Assembly (NCBI GenBank): GCA_963169645.1 | Contig: CAUJCO010000013.1 | Coordinates: 405,923-469,922 of the forward strand | Direction: 5' to 3' | DNA: 64,000 nt | DNA from: Bacteroidota bacterium | GTDB lineage: Bacteria; Bacteroidota; Bacteroidia; Chitinophagales; JADIYW01 | In this document: positions 45,890 through 55,648 of the stretch, one piece after another | Layout of the letters: each line of letters opens with the position of its first letter | How positions within the stretch are numbered: the stretch's first letter is position 1 | Notes under the pieces: generated by a model | What the model was told of the DNA's origin: nothing | Databases searched by the model: none | Seen by the model: only the letters and a program-made list of their open reading frames with translations | Translations under genes and position numbers: made by a program

Positions 45890-48800
45890 ATGGAAAATAT
45901 AGAAATATATAAACAACAATTAGAAGAAGTACATAAACAGCTGGCGGAAACTCAACAAGCTTTAAATAAACTGCATTCCGAGAAAAATGAGCCGATTGCC
46001 ATTATTGGAATGGCAATGCGTTTGCCCGGAAAAATAAAAAATGCAAAAGATTTATGGCATGTTTTGGTTAATGGAATAGATTGTATTGAAGAAATTCCGG
46101 CAAATCGCTGGGACAAAGATGCCCTCTACGACCCGAATCCAAATGCTACCGGAAAATTATATATAAAGGAAGGCGGATTTATTGAAGATATTGAAATGCT
46201 CGATGGACCCTTCTTTAATATCTCTCCGATAGAATTAGAAAGTACCGACCCACAACAACGAATTCTTTTAGAAGTTACACATGAAGCATTTGAAAATGCC
46301 GGTATTGATGTCAATACATTAATAGGCTCTGATACTGGTGTGTTTATCGGCATAGACAATGTGGATTATGAAATGAAACAAGTTCGCTCTGCCGATTACA
46401 AATTAGTTTCAGGCTATTGCTATACCGGAACCGGACCAACAGGTGCATCCGGAAGAATTTCATACACCATGGGTTTGCGTGGCCCTTGTATGACGATAGA
46501 TACTGCTTGTTCATCTGCATTAACCTGCACTCATGTTGCCATGCAAGCACTCCGAAATAAAGACTGTAAAATTGCCGTAGTAGGTGCAGCAAGTATTATT
46601 TCTGAGCCGGCACAATCTTTAAATTTTTGTCGATTGGGTGCGCTTTCTCCCGAAGCACGTTGCAAATCTTTTGATGATGCTGCAAATGGATACATTCGCT
46701 CTGAAGGCGTGTGTGCTATGATAATCAAAAAACTTTCCGATGCTCAACAAGACGGCGACAATATCTTGGCTATCATCAAAGGCTCAGCAGTTAATCAAGA
46801 TGGGAAAAGCAAACGCCTCACCGCACCGAGCACCGCTGCACAAGGTTTAATGCACGAAGCCGCCTTAAAAAATGCACAACTACAACCAACCGATATAGAC
46901 TATATTGAAGCACATGGAACAGGAACTAAAGTCGGTGATCCGGTAGAAGTTCGCGGTTTAATGTTGGCTTATCAACAACATCGCAACAAAGAAAAACCAT
47001 TATTAATCGGTGCTATCAAATCTAATATCGGACACATGGAATGCAATGCCGGAATGGCAAGTATGTTTAAAGTAATTCTTGGATTACAACATAATATCAT
47101 TCCAAAATCAATTCATTTTTATAAACCCAATACATTAATTGATTGGGAAAATATTCCGCTTAAAGTAGTCAATGAAAATCAACCGTGGAATAGAGAAAAT
47201 GGGAAAATAAGATACGCAGGTGTAAGTGGATTTGGTGCAACTGGTTCTAATGCACACGTCATTATTGGTGATGCACCGGAACCACTTATTTTACTCAACA
47301 AACAGACATTGCGAAATGATATTTATATCCTGCCACTTTCCGCTAAAGATGAACAAGCACTAATCGAGTTAGCAAAAAAATACGCCGACTTCATTAAAGA
47401 AAGCACGCATCCATTGGAAGATATTTGCGCTATGGTGAGTTTGCGTAGAGCACACTTTGATTTAAGAGAAACATTTATCGCACCATCTAAAGAATCTTTA
47501 TTAGAAAAATTACAAGATTTTGTTGAAAGCAATACGTATGAGAGCAAGAAAAAATTAGACAACAAAGAGCCCATAAAAACAGTATTCATTTTTCCCGGAC
47601 AAGGTGCTCAATGGATTACAATGGGAAAAACCTTAATGGAACACGAGCCTGTTTTTAAAAGTGCTTTAGAAGAATGTGCACATGTCTTTTCCAATTATGT
47701 TGAATGGAATGTAATTGATGAAATCAATAAATCAGAAAGCGAATCGCGACTACACGAAATTGACATCGTACAACCTGTATTAATTGCTATTGAAATTGCA
47801 TTGGCCAATTTATGGATGAGCAAAGGCATTATTCCGGACTTGGTAATTGGCCATAGTATGGGCGAAGTTGCGGCTGCTTATGTTGCCGGAAATATTACCT
47901 TAGAAGAAGCCGCAAAAATTATTATTGCACGCAGTGCATTAATGAAACAATTGAGTGGCAAAGGTGCCATGGGTGCAACCGATTTAACGGAAGTTGAAGC
48001 AAATGAAATTTTAAAAGGATATGAAGATAAACTTTCCGTTGCTGTAATAAATGGAATCAACTCAGTAGTACTTTCGGGTGAGCCGGAAGCCTTAAACGAA
48101 ATTTTCTCAAAACTTGAGACACAAGGACGATTCAATAAAAAAGTAAAAGTAGATGTTGCTTCGCATTCACCACAAATGGAGGCAATAAAACAAGATTTAG
48201 AAAATGTATTATCTACTTTACAACCACAAAATTCAGCTATCCAATTTTATTCAACGGCATTAAATCAAATCGTTGATGGAGCCAATTTGAATGCCAACTA
48301 TTGGACAAAAAACTTACGCAATGCGGTTCAATTTGGTAACGCTATTCAAGCTGTCTTACAAGATGATGCACAAGTTGCATTTATAGAAATGAGTCCACAT
48401 CCATTGTTACAACATGCCTTACAAGAACATATACATAATAAAAAAGCGATAACAGTTGCAAGTTGCACTCGAGACAAAAACGAAGTGATAGAATTCTATT
48501 CCAATTTGGCAGAATTGGAAGCCGCAAACTATCCATTTGATTGGAAAAATTTGTATCCAAATATTGGAAAATTTATAGAACTACCAAACTACGCTTGGCA
48601 AAAAGAACGGTATTGGTTTGATCAAAAACCGGATTATGCATCGCTATTACAACTACCAACAACATTGGATGTTTCCAACAATCTATACCAAATTCAATGG
48701 CAACAAATTAATGAGCGTAATCAAATACCGGCAAAAAAAATTATACTCATTAAGGATGAAGAGGACAAATATAAAACGGTAGAAACTATATTAACCAATA

Positions 48801-50434
48801 AAGGTTGCACCGTTTACACACTTAATGTTTCCGATGATATCGACAACATACAAGCCGATGTGATTCTTCACTTTGGTAGTATAAACAACAATAATAACCA
48901 CACGTTAGATTTAGACAATGGTATTTTATCCTTACAACGGATTATTCAGCAATTAAATAAAACCAATCAACATCCTAAAATTTGTGTTATTACAAATGGT
49001 GCTTTTGTTTTACAAAACGATACACAAATCAATTTAAATGCTACAACATTTATTGGTATCTTAAGAACATTGGAAAATGAACACGAAGAAATTGATTTCT
49101 TATTATTAGATGTTTCCAATGAAATAAAAACCTCCGAGTTAGAGCAAATTCCTAATTGGATTTTTTCGGATAATAAATATAAAGAAATTGCCATTAGAAA
49201 CCAAACTGCTTTTACGGATACTTTGCTTAAAATGGAAAAAGCGCCGCTTGCAACAAAAACTATTTTGCAACATAAAACATACATCGTAATAGGTGGCACA
49301 AACGGATTAGGCTTAACAACTGTAAAATGGTTGGTGCAACATCAAGCTAAAAATATTGTAGTAATAAGTAGAAGTGGTGCAAAAGAAGAAGCACAAATCT
49401 TGTTTCAACAATACCGAAAAGACGGCATTTCTATTTCGGATGTAAAAGCAGATGTAACCAATATCGAGTCATTAAAAAACAGCATCGAAATACCAAACAA
49501 CATCGGTGGAATTTTTTATGCAGCCGGCTTATTAGATGATGGTGCATTCGAAAACTTATCTAAACAACAATTCGAAAATGTATTAAATACAAAAGCTATC
49601 GGTGCATGGAATGTGCATCAACTCACGCAACATGTACCACTTGATTTCTTTGTATTGTACTCGTCAGCCGCCGGAATTGTTGGCTCAGCCGGACAATCTA
49701 ATTACAATGCAGCTAACACATTTATGGACAGCCTCGCACATTACAGACGTGCCAATCAACTTTCGGCAATTTCTGTCAACTTTGGAACCATTGCCGAAAT
49801 AGGCTTGGCAGCAAGACAAGAAAACAGAGCTGATCGTTTAGCCGAACAAGGCGTTACTGCCATTTTACCAAATGAGCTTTTCCATTATTTTGACACGCTT
49901 TTTTTGAGTAATGAAACACAAACAGTTGCACTTGCTATTGATTTTGAAAAATGGGCAAAATTCAACCATGCTGTTACACATAATCACTTTTATAGTTCAG
50001 TGGTGAAAGCACCTATAATTGAATTTAAAAAAGAGGAAACATCCTATCAAAGCAAAGAGGAACATCTTCAATTCATCAAATCAAAAATTAAACAACATAT
50101 TTCCACATCTACCAAGTTAGCCGTATCTAAAATAAAAGAAGATGAAACGTTTAAAGGGTTAGGTGTCGACTCATTACACGCATTACAATTAAAAAATAAA
50201 CTACAAGAAGATTTTAATTTAATGTTCAATGTTGCTGTAATATGGCAATATCCAACCGTACAAAAATTGAGTGATTTTATTGCTACTGAATTAAAACTAA
50301 ATGTGAAATACGCGGAAAATGTTATTGCTGAAAATCGCATCATAGCAGAGAATCCAACCGACAGCATCGAAGATGCGGTAAAAAAATTATCCTTAGAAGA
50401 CTTAATGAAAGAGTTGAGCAGTAAAATAGATTAA
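45890..50434 (+). CDS. Type I polyketide synthase, KS-AT-KR-ACP
   Basis: A 1514-residue reducing module. An N-terminal coiled coil (1-33) resembles a docking segment. The KS (34-460) has Cys207 (DTACSSA), His342 (EAHGTGT) and His382 (NIGHMEC). The AT (565-855) has Ser656 (GHSMGE); the specificity motif reads VASH (756-759), nearer the methylmalonyl-type YASH than malonyl-type HAFH. The KR (about 925-1365) has GGTNGLG (1135-1141), the B-type LDD motif (1215-1217) and Lys1235, Ser1258/1259, Tyr1272 and Asn1276. The ACP Ser1428 is in GVDSLHA. No DH, ER or TE. The C-terminal tail (LSLEDLMKELSSKID) looks like a docking helix. The next PKS starts 30 bases later. Confidence 0.95.
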   Translation: MENIEIYKQQLEEVHKQLAETQQALNKLHSEKNEPIAIIGMAMRLPGKIKNAKDLWHVLVNGIDCIEEIPANRWDKDALYDPNPNATGKLYIKEGGFIEDIEMLDGPFFNISPIELESTDPQQRILLEVTHEAFENAGIDVNTLIGSDTGVFIGIDNVDYEMKQVRSADYKLVSGYCYTGTGPTGASGRISYTMGLRGPCMTIDTACSSALTCTHVAMQALRNKDCKIAVVGAASIISEPAQSLNFCRLGALSPEARCKSFDDAANGYIRSEGVCAMIIKKLSDAQQDGDNILAIIKGSAVNQDGKSKRLTAPSTAAQGLMHEAALKNAQLQPTDIDYIEAHGTGTKVGDPVEVRGLMLAYQQHRNKEKPLLIGAIKSNIGHMECNAGMASMFKVILGLQHNIIPKSIHFYKPNTLIDWENIPLKVVNENQPWNRENGKIRYAGVSGFGATGSNAHVIIGDAPEPLILLNKQTLRNDIYILPLSAKDEQALIELAKKYADFIKESTHPLEDICAMVSLRRAHFDLRETFIAPSKESLLEKLQDFVESNTYESKKKLDNKEPIKTVFIFPGQGAQWITMGKTLMEHEPVFKSALEECAHVFSNYVEWNVIDEINKSESESRLHEIDIVQPVLIAIEIALANLWMSKGIIPDLVIGHSMGEVAAAYVAGNITLEEAAKIIIARSALMKQLSGKGAMGATDLTEVEANEILKGYEDKLSVAVINGINSVVLSGEPEALNEIFSKLETQGRFNKKVKVDVASHSPQMEAIKQDLENVLSTLQPQNSAIQFYSTALNQIVDGANLNANYWTKNLRNAVQFGNAIQAVLQDDAQVAFIEMSPHPLLQHALQEHIHNKKAITVASCTRDKNEVIEFYSNLAELEAANYPFDWKNLYPNIGKFIELPNYAWQKERYWFDQKPDYASLLQLPTTLDVSNNLYQIQWQQINERNQIPAKKIILIKDEEDKYKTVETILTNKGCTVYTLNVSDDIDNIQADVILHFGSINNNNNHTLDLDNGILSLQRIIQQLNKTNQHPKICVITNGAFVLQNDTQINLNATTFIGILRTLENEHEEIDFLLLDVSNEIKTSELEQIPNWIFSDNKYKEIAIRNQTAFTDTLLKMEKAPLATKTILQHKTYIVIGGTNGLGLTTVKWLVQHQAKNIVVISRSGAKEEAQILFQQYRKDGISISDVKADVTNIESLKNSIEIPNNIGGIFYAAGLLDDGAFENLSKQQFENVLNTKAIGAWNVHQLTQHVPLDFFVLYSSAAGIVGSAGQSNYNAANTFMDSLAHYRRANQLSAISVNFGTIAEIGLAARQENRADRLAEQGVTAILPNELFHYFDTLFLSNETQTVALAIDFEKWAKFNHAVTHNHFYSSVVKAPIIEFKKEETSYQSKEEHLQFIKSKIKQHISTSTKLAVSKIKEDETFKGLGVDSLHALQLKNKLQEDFNLMFNVAVIWQYPTVQKLSDFIATELKLNVKYAENVIAENRIIAENPTDSIEDAVKKLSLEDLMKELSSKID

Positions 50435-50464
50435 TTTTTATTTCCGTACATTTAAGGAAGAACA

Positions 50465-53400
50465 ATGAGTGAGCAAGTACAACAAATGCAAGAGATTTTA
50501 CAAAAATCTCTTATCAAAATAAGAAAACTAGAACAAGAATTAGCACAGGCTAAAGAAAATACGATTGCACCTAAAGAAGCTATTGCAGTAATTGGCACAG
50601 GCGTTCGCTTAGCCGGAAATATTACATCTACCAAAAAACTATGGCATTTACTAGCAGCACATAAGTCGGTTATTTCACCAATACCTGCGGATAGATTTGA
50701 CATTAATGCGGTACACAGCACGGACAGTGCAACACCCGGAAAAACAGTGGCAAAATTTGGTGCATTTCTCAACAATGACGTTCGTGCATTTGATGCAGAT
50801 TTCTTTGGAATAGCACCACGCGAAGCAAAGTCCATTGACCCACTGCAACGCATGATTTTAGAAGTGATTTATGAAGCACTCGAAACAGCAGGCATTCCAT
50901 CACAAGCATTAAAAGGCAGCAACACAGGTGTTTATATTGCACTCGGCAATTCCGATTATGTGCAAGCTCGTTTTAGAAGTGGCAACCTCGAAACTGTTGA
51001 TGTGTATGATGCAACAGGCATTCCTTTTGGAACGGCCTGCGGTCGCGTTTCCTATTTATACGATTTTAAAGGTACCAGCTTTGCTTTAGATGCGGCTTGT
51101 GCTTCATCTATGTTGGCAGTGCATTTAGCCAACGAAGATTTAAATAAAAAGAACATCGACTTGGCGATTGTCGCTTCTGCCAATTTATTATTAACTCCGG
51201 AACCATTTGTCGGTTTATCAAAATTAGGTTCTCTTTCACCGAATAATACCTGCAATGCTTTTGCGAATGATGCGGAAGGCTATGTGCGTGGTGAAGGTTG
51301 CGGTGTCGTGTTATTAAAACGACTTTCAGATGCACAAAAAAACAACGACAACATCGAAGTACTTATAAAAGGTTCGGCGGTAAAACATAACGGTAAAAGC
51401 AATGGATTTACGGCACCGAATCCGGAAATACAGATTGAAACCATCAAAAATGCATTACAAGAAACGCAACTTTCCGTACACGACATCGACTATGTAGAAG
51501 CACACGGAATTGGAAATAGATTTACAGATGCATTAGAAATACAAGCCATTCACGAAGGCTACAAAGGCAGAAACAAGCCCATTTATGTTGGCTCTGTAAA
51601 AGCCAATATCGGTCACTTAGAAGCCGGCACCGGTATGCCGATGTTGTTTAAAGTAATAGAGATTTTAAAGCATAAAAAAATTCCGGCACAAATTAATATT
51701 CAAGCTTTAAATGAAGATGTTGATTGGAAAAATATAAAGGCAATCGTAAACACGGAAGATATAGATGTGCAATCCAACTCTAATGCGGAGAACAAACAAC
51801 CATTACGTGCCGCCATCAACCTTTCCGGATATAGTGGTACCAATGTGCACATGATTTTTGAAGAAGCACCTACTCAAACTAAGAGTGAAGAATCCAATGC
51901 ACCTTATCTTTTTATTTTAAGTGCGAAAGATGCGAAAGCATTAAAAAATACCGCACAAAAATATATAGATGATACCGATTGGCACGCACATTCACTTACT
52001 GAAATTTGTTATACTTTACAAACTGCACGAAATCACTTTGAGTATAAAGTAGCAATTATTGCTGATAACATACAAGCTATTGTAAATGGGTTGACTGATT
52101 TTGTTACCGATGTAAAATCCGACACCTACCAAGTTAGCACACCGGAAATAGAACGCAATACGGATATTGCTTTCTTATTTACCGGACAAGGTGCACAATA
52201 CTTCGGTATGTGCCAAAACTATTACAATACATTTGACGTATTTAAAAATGAAATTGACAATTGCGATGCAATCATTAAACAACATTTAGAGTATACAGTA
52301 AAAGATATCTTATGGAATGATAGTGTTCCAAAAAATTTGATACATCAAACTAAATATACACAAGTAGCCTTGTTTGCCGTAGAATATGCCATGGCAAAAC
52401 TTTGGATGCATTTCGGTGTGCAACCAAGTGCATTAATCGGTCATAGTATTGGCGAAATTGTTGCATTAACTGTTGCACAATCTATGGAATTAAAAGATGC
52501 ATTACAACTCGTAATTGCACGTGCTTCATTAATGAATGCATTACCAAGCAACGAAGGTAGTATGGCATCTGTATTTTGTAACAAAGCAACCTTATTACCA
52601 CTTTTAGAAAACACAAATGTAGATTTAGCCGCAGAAAATTCGGTGCGTAATTGCACTATTTCCGGCAAGAAAGAGGATGTATTAGCTTTTGTAGAAAAAC
52701 TGCGCGAACATAAAATAAAAGCAGTGGCACTCAATGTTTCGCACGCATTTCATTCTCGATGGATGGAACCGATGTTGGAAAAATTCAAACTTTTCACCCA
52801 ACAATTTTCGTTCAAAACACCTGTAATTCCGGTTATTTCTAACCTGACTGGAAAAACCATTCAAAAAGAAGAATTGAATGCTACTTATTTTGCCAATCAC
52901 ATCCGGCAAGCTGTGCAATTTTCTGATGGAATTGCCTATTTAAAAAATGAAATGCAATTGGATGTGTATTTAGAGGTTGGTCCAAATCCCGTTTTAATCA
53001 ATTTGGCAAAACAAACCAATACCGCAGAAAATGTCATCTGGATTGACTCTGCCAAAGCAGATGAAAACGATATACAAAAATTCCATTTAGCTTGTCGTAG
53101 TTTGTATTGTGCTGGTGTTGCGATTGATTGGAAATCTTTTTATCTAAATAAAAAAATAAATCGAGTAGCATTACCAACCTATGGTTGGAATGGAAAAGTA
53201 TATTGGGAAAATCCGGTTAGGCAACAAATAGTTTATAGTCCATCGCCAATTGACCATAAAAAAAGTGAATTAGAGACTACTCAACATCGTGCATCTACTA
53301 TCGACTCCAAACCAAAAGCGACAAAGGAAACGCTACTTGCCTATATGCAAATAGAAGCGGCAAAAGTATTGGGTTTAGAAGCCGGACAAAAAGTGGATAT

Positions 53401-53728
53401 AAACAAAACGTATCGAGAGCAAGGTTTTGATAGTATGATGAGTGGCGAATTTTTAAGTTTGATGGAAAAACATATTGGTGCTGAATTAAAAATGGATGTC
53501 ATTCATCAATATAATACACCAAAAGAATTACATCGTTATTGGATAGATACCTATTTTGGCGGTGGCGAAATAGACACCACACAAGCCGTTACGATGGCAG
53601 ATATTATGTTTAATCAAGAGATGAAACATAGTTTCCAAGGTGATTGGCATGAGATAAAACCCGACGATGCGATGTGGTTGCGTTGGTTTAAAAAATTGGA
53701 CAAAAAAATACCTTCTATCAAAAAATAA
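50465..53728 (+). CDS. Type I polyketide synthase, KS-AT-ACP
   Basis: A 1087-residue non-reducing module. It starts with a coiled coil (1-32), then a KS (38-466) with Cys212 in DAACASS, His347 in EAHGIGN and His384 in NIGHLEA. The residues around Cys212 and His347 differ from the DTACSS and EAHGTGTxxGDPxE consensus, although all three catalytic residues remain. The AT (568-855) has Ser661 (GHSIGE) and a malonyl-type HAFH motif (760-763). The ACP (about 955-1028) has Ser990 in GFDSMMS. No reductive or release domain follows, only a basic 60-residue tail. It probably acts second, handing product to the thioesterase or an acyltransferase. Confidence 0.94.
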   Translation: MSEQVQQMQEILQKSLIKIRKLEQELAQAKENTIAPKEAIAVIGTGVRLAGNITSTKKLWHLLAAHKSVISPIPADRFDINAVHSTDSATPGKTVAKFGAFLNNDVRAFDADFFGIAPREAKSIDPLQRMILEVIYEALETAGIPSQALKGSNTGVYIALGNSDYVQARFRSGNLETVDVYDATGIPFGTACGRVSYLYDFKGTSFALDAACASSMLAVHLANEDLNKKNIDLAIVASANLLLTPEPFVGLSKLGSLSPNNTCNAFANDAEGYVRGEGCGVVLLKRLSDAQKNNDNIEVLIKGSAVKHNGKSNGFTAPNPEIQIETIKNALQETQLSVHDIDYVEAHGIGNRFTDALEIQAIHEGYKGRNKPIYVGSVKANIGHLEAGTGMPMLFKVIEILKHKKIPAQINIQALNEDVDWKNIKAIVNTEDIDVQSNSNAENKQPLRAAINLSGYSGTNVHMIFEEAPTQTKSEESNAPYLFILSAKDAKALKNTAQKYIDDTDWHAHSLTEICYTLQTARNHFEYKVAIIADNIQAIVNGLTDFVTDVKSDTYQVSTPEIERNTDIAFLFTGQGAQYFGMCQNYYNTFDVFKNEIDNCDAIIKQHLEYTVKDILWNDSVPKNLIHQTKYTQVALFAVEYAMAKLWMHFGVQPSALIGHSIGEIVALTVAQSMELKDALQLVIARASLMNALPSNEGSMASVFCNKATLLPLLENTNVDLAAENSVRNCTISGKKEDVLAFVEKLREHKIKAVALNVSHAFHSRWMEPMLEKFKLFTQQFSFKTPVIPVISNLTGKTIQKEELNATYFANHIRQAVQFSDGIAYLKNEMQLDVYLEVGPNPVLINLAKQTNTAENVIWIDSAKADENDIQKFHLACRSLYCAGVAIDWKSFYLNKKINRVALPTYGWNGKVYWENPVRQQIVYSPSPIDHKKSELETTQHRASTIDSKPKATKETLLAYMQIEAAKVLGLEAGQKVDINKTYREQGFDSMMSGEFLSLMEKHIGAELKMDVIHQYNTPKELHRYWIDTYFGGGEIDTTQAVTMADIMFNQEMKHSFQGDWHEIKPDDAMWLRWFKKLDKKIPSIKK

Positions 53729-53758
53729 CCGCATTTATTTTTATTGGATATTTCTGTT

Positions 53759-54460
53759 ATGAAAGCAATCTTACTACATCATGCCGGCGGAGATAAATAT
53801 GCATTTAAAAATGTACAGCAGAATTTATTGCCTGAAATAGAAAGTTGGGCAATTGAGTTGCCCGGCAGAAGCGACCGATTTGCAGAAAAATTGCTTACCA
53901 CATTAGAACAAGCAGTAGAAGATGTGTACCAACAAATAGAAGCAAAATTAACGGAAGATTATTGTATTATAGGCAATAGTATGGGCTCTATATTGGCATT
54001 TCTTTTAGTGCATCAATTAAAAAATCAACATAAAAAATTACCTACACATATTTTTTTAGCCTCGCGATTAAGTCCGGATGCTTATAAAAACGAACCCAAT
54101 ATTATCCATATATCTTCGGATGATTTTTGGAAAGTGGTACAGCAATACGATGGTGTTCCGGAAGCACTATTGGCACATCAAGAATTAAAAGCATTTTATG
54201 AACCGATTTTGCGTAGCGACTTTGAATTATTGCAACGCTACAACGAATCATTTCAACATATAGAAAAAATAAACCAGCCTGCTTCCATTTTATTTGGTAA
54301 TAAAGATGTACGAAATGTAGATTTGGAAAAAATGCAAAGTTGGCGTCCTTTTTTTGAAAACGACATTGAGATAAAAGCATTCGATGGTGGTCATTTTTTT
54401 CTGTATGAAAATCCGGATGTTATTGCATACATAAAACAAACTGTAGGCATTGGGAAATAA
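53759..54460 (+). CDS. Type II thioesterase of the PKS locus
   Basis: A 233-residue alpha/beta-hydrolase. I start it at the ATG at 53759 (MKAILLHHAGG), 30 bases after the PKS stop; a TTG 15 bases upstream is less likely. The catalytic triad is Ser74 (GNSMGS), Asp183 (FGNKDV) and His212 (GGHFFL). The AGG loop and ELPGRSDR are typical of thioesterases that edit or release acyl groups from PKS/NRPS carrier proteins. Since neither PKS has a built-in TE, it may perform product release as well as editing. It overlaps the phosphopantetheinyl transferase gene. Confidence 0.9.
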   Translation: MKAILLHHAGGDKYAFKNVQQNLLPEIESWAIELPGRSDRFAEKLLTTLEQAVEDVYQQIEAKLTEDYCIIGNSMGSILAFLLVHQLKNQHKKLPTHIFLASRLSPDAYKNEPNIIHISSDDFWKVVQQYDGVPEALLAHQELKAFYEPILRSDFELLQRYNESFQHIEKINQPASILFGNKDVRNVDLEKMQSWRPFFENDIEIKAFDGGHFFLYENPDVIAYIKQTVGIGK

Positions 54461-55115
54461 GGTAATTGATATTTATTTTATAAAACAAACCGACACACTC
54501 GACGAGGCGTTATTTCATTTTTTTTTAGCAGAATTACCGGAAAAGTTACAGCAAGAAATAAAAAACTATAAACATAGAAAAGCTGCAGAACAAACATTGT
54601 TAGGTAAAATACTGTTGAGATATGCTTTCCATCAACTTGGATTTTCTTTTCAATTAGAGGATATACAAACAGATAAAAAAGAGCGACCTTTTATAAACGA
54701 CTCCATTGATTTTAATCTTTCACATTCCGGCGATTATGTGTTGCTCGCTATTACAACCCATCAAAAAGTAGGCATTGATGTAGAAAAACATCGCACTATT
54801 TCCAAGGAACTATTTCAACGCTATTTTTCTGAACAAGAATGGCATACAATCCTTAATGCAGCAAATCCGAATAGTGCATTTTTTGATTTTTGGGTGATGA
54901 AGGAAAGTGCCATAAAATGGGATGGTCGTGGTGTTGAAATATTGAGCCAAACATATAAAAATTATGCTGCTGTGCAACAAGTAATTTGTGCCGGCAACAC
55001 ATTAATATATCAACCTATTTTCTTAGAAACAATGTACAGTGCGGGTGTTTGTAGTACTGAACAATCCATGCTTAAGTTAACGAAACTTAGCATCTCCGAT
55101 TTACAAAACCCATAA
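54450..55115 (+). CDS. Sfp-type 4'-phosphopantetheinyl transferase
   Basis: A 221-residue enzyme that attaches the phosphopantetheine arm of CoA to carrier-protein serines. The Mg-binding motif GIDVE (Asp110, Glu112) and WVMKESAIK (Lys151, Glu152, Lys156) are intact, as is FNLSHSGDYVLLA. The best start is a TTG at 54450, overlapping the thioesterase stop by 11 bases; no ATG or GTG is available in frame near it. It should activate ACP Ser1428 and Ser990 of the two PKSs. Confidence 0.92.
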   Translation: MGNKVIDIYFIKQTDTLDEALFHFFLAELPEKLQQEIKNYKHRKAAEQTLLGKILLRYAFHQLGFSFQLEDIQTDKKERPFINDSIDFNLSHSGDYVLLAITTHQKVGIDVEKHRTISKELFQRYFSEQEWHTILNAANPNSAFFDFWVMKESAIKWDGRGVEILSQTYKNYAAVQQVICAGNTLIYQPIFLETMYSAGVCSTEQSMLKLTKLSISDLQNP

Positions 55116-55150
55116 AATTCCGCCTGATTTTCTTATCTTTATAACGAGAA

Positions 55151-55648
55151 ATGGAAATGATAGCCAATTTTATACGCACAATTTTATTGACAATTCGTCA
55201 ATGGTTTTTCCGATTTATTCCGGAACAAAGTTATTTATATATGGCGTGTGGAGGTATTAATTTGGTTTTTGATATGTTGATTTTCTTTATTGCATATCAT
55301 TTTATTTTCCAAGAGCAAAATTTCAATACACCATTTTTCACCTTCAGTCCGCACGTTGCTTCTTTGTTTTTATCATTTATAATTAGCACGCCCACCGGAT
55401 TTTTATTGAGTAGATATGTGGTTTGGACAAACTCAACAGTTCGAGGTAGAAATCAGGCCATCAATTATTTGAGTGTGGTGTTGCTTTGCATTGTTTTAAA
55501 CACGGTTTTATTAAAAATATTTGTAGAGTATTTTCATTTCCGCATGTTCTTATCCAGAATGCTCACTTGTGTAATTGTGGTTGCGACGTCGTATATTTTG
55601 CAACGCAACTTTGCATTTAAAGTGAAATCAACTAAAGCAATCTCTTAA
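55151..55648 (+). CDS. GtrA-like membrane protein
   Basis: A 165-residue protein with four membrane helices (about 28-52, 68-90, 105-125 and 132-150), the size and topology of GtrA proteins, which are thought to flip or handle lipid-linked sugars. Motifs such as YMACGGINLVFDMLIFF and ISTPTGFLLSRYVVWTNS fit the family. It follows the PPTase gene by 35 bases and shares its stop region (4-base overlap) with the convergent SGNH gene. It suggests a polyprenyl-linked sugar is part of the product pathway. Confidence 0.8.
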   Translation: MEMIANFIRTILLTIRQWFFRFIPEQSYLYMACGGINLVFDMLIFFIAYHFIFQEQNFNTPFFTFSPHVASLFLSFIISTPTGFLLSRYVVWTNSTVRGRNQAINYLSVVLLCIVLNTVLLKIFVEYFHFRMFLSRMLTCVIVVATSYILQRNFAFKVKSTKAIS

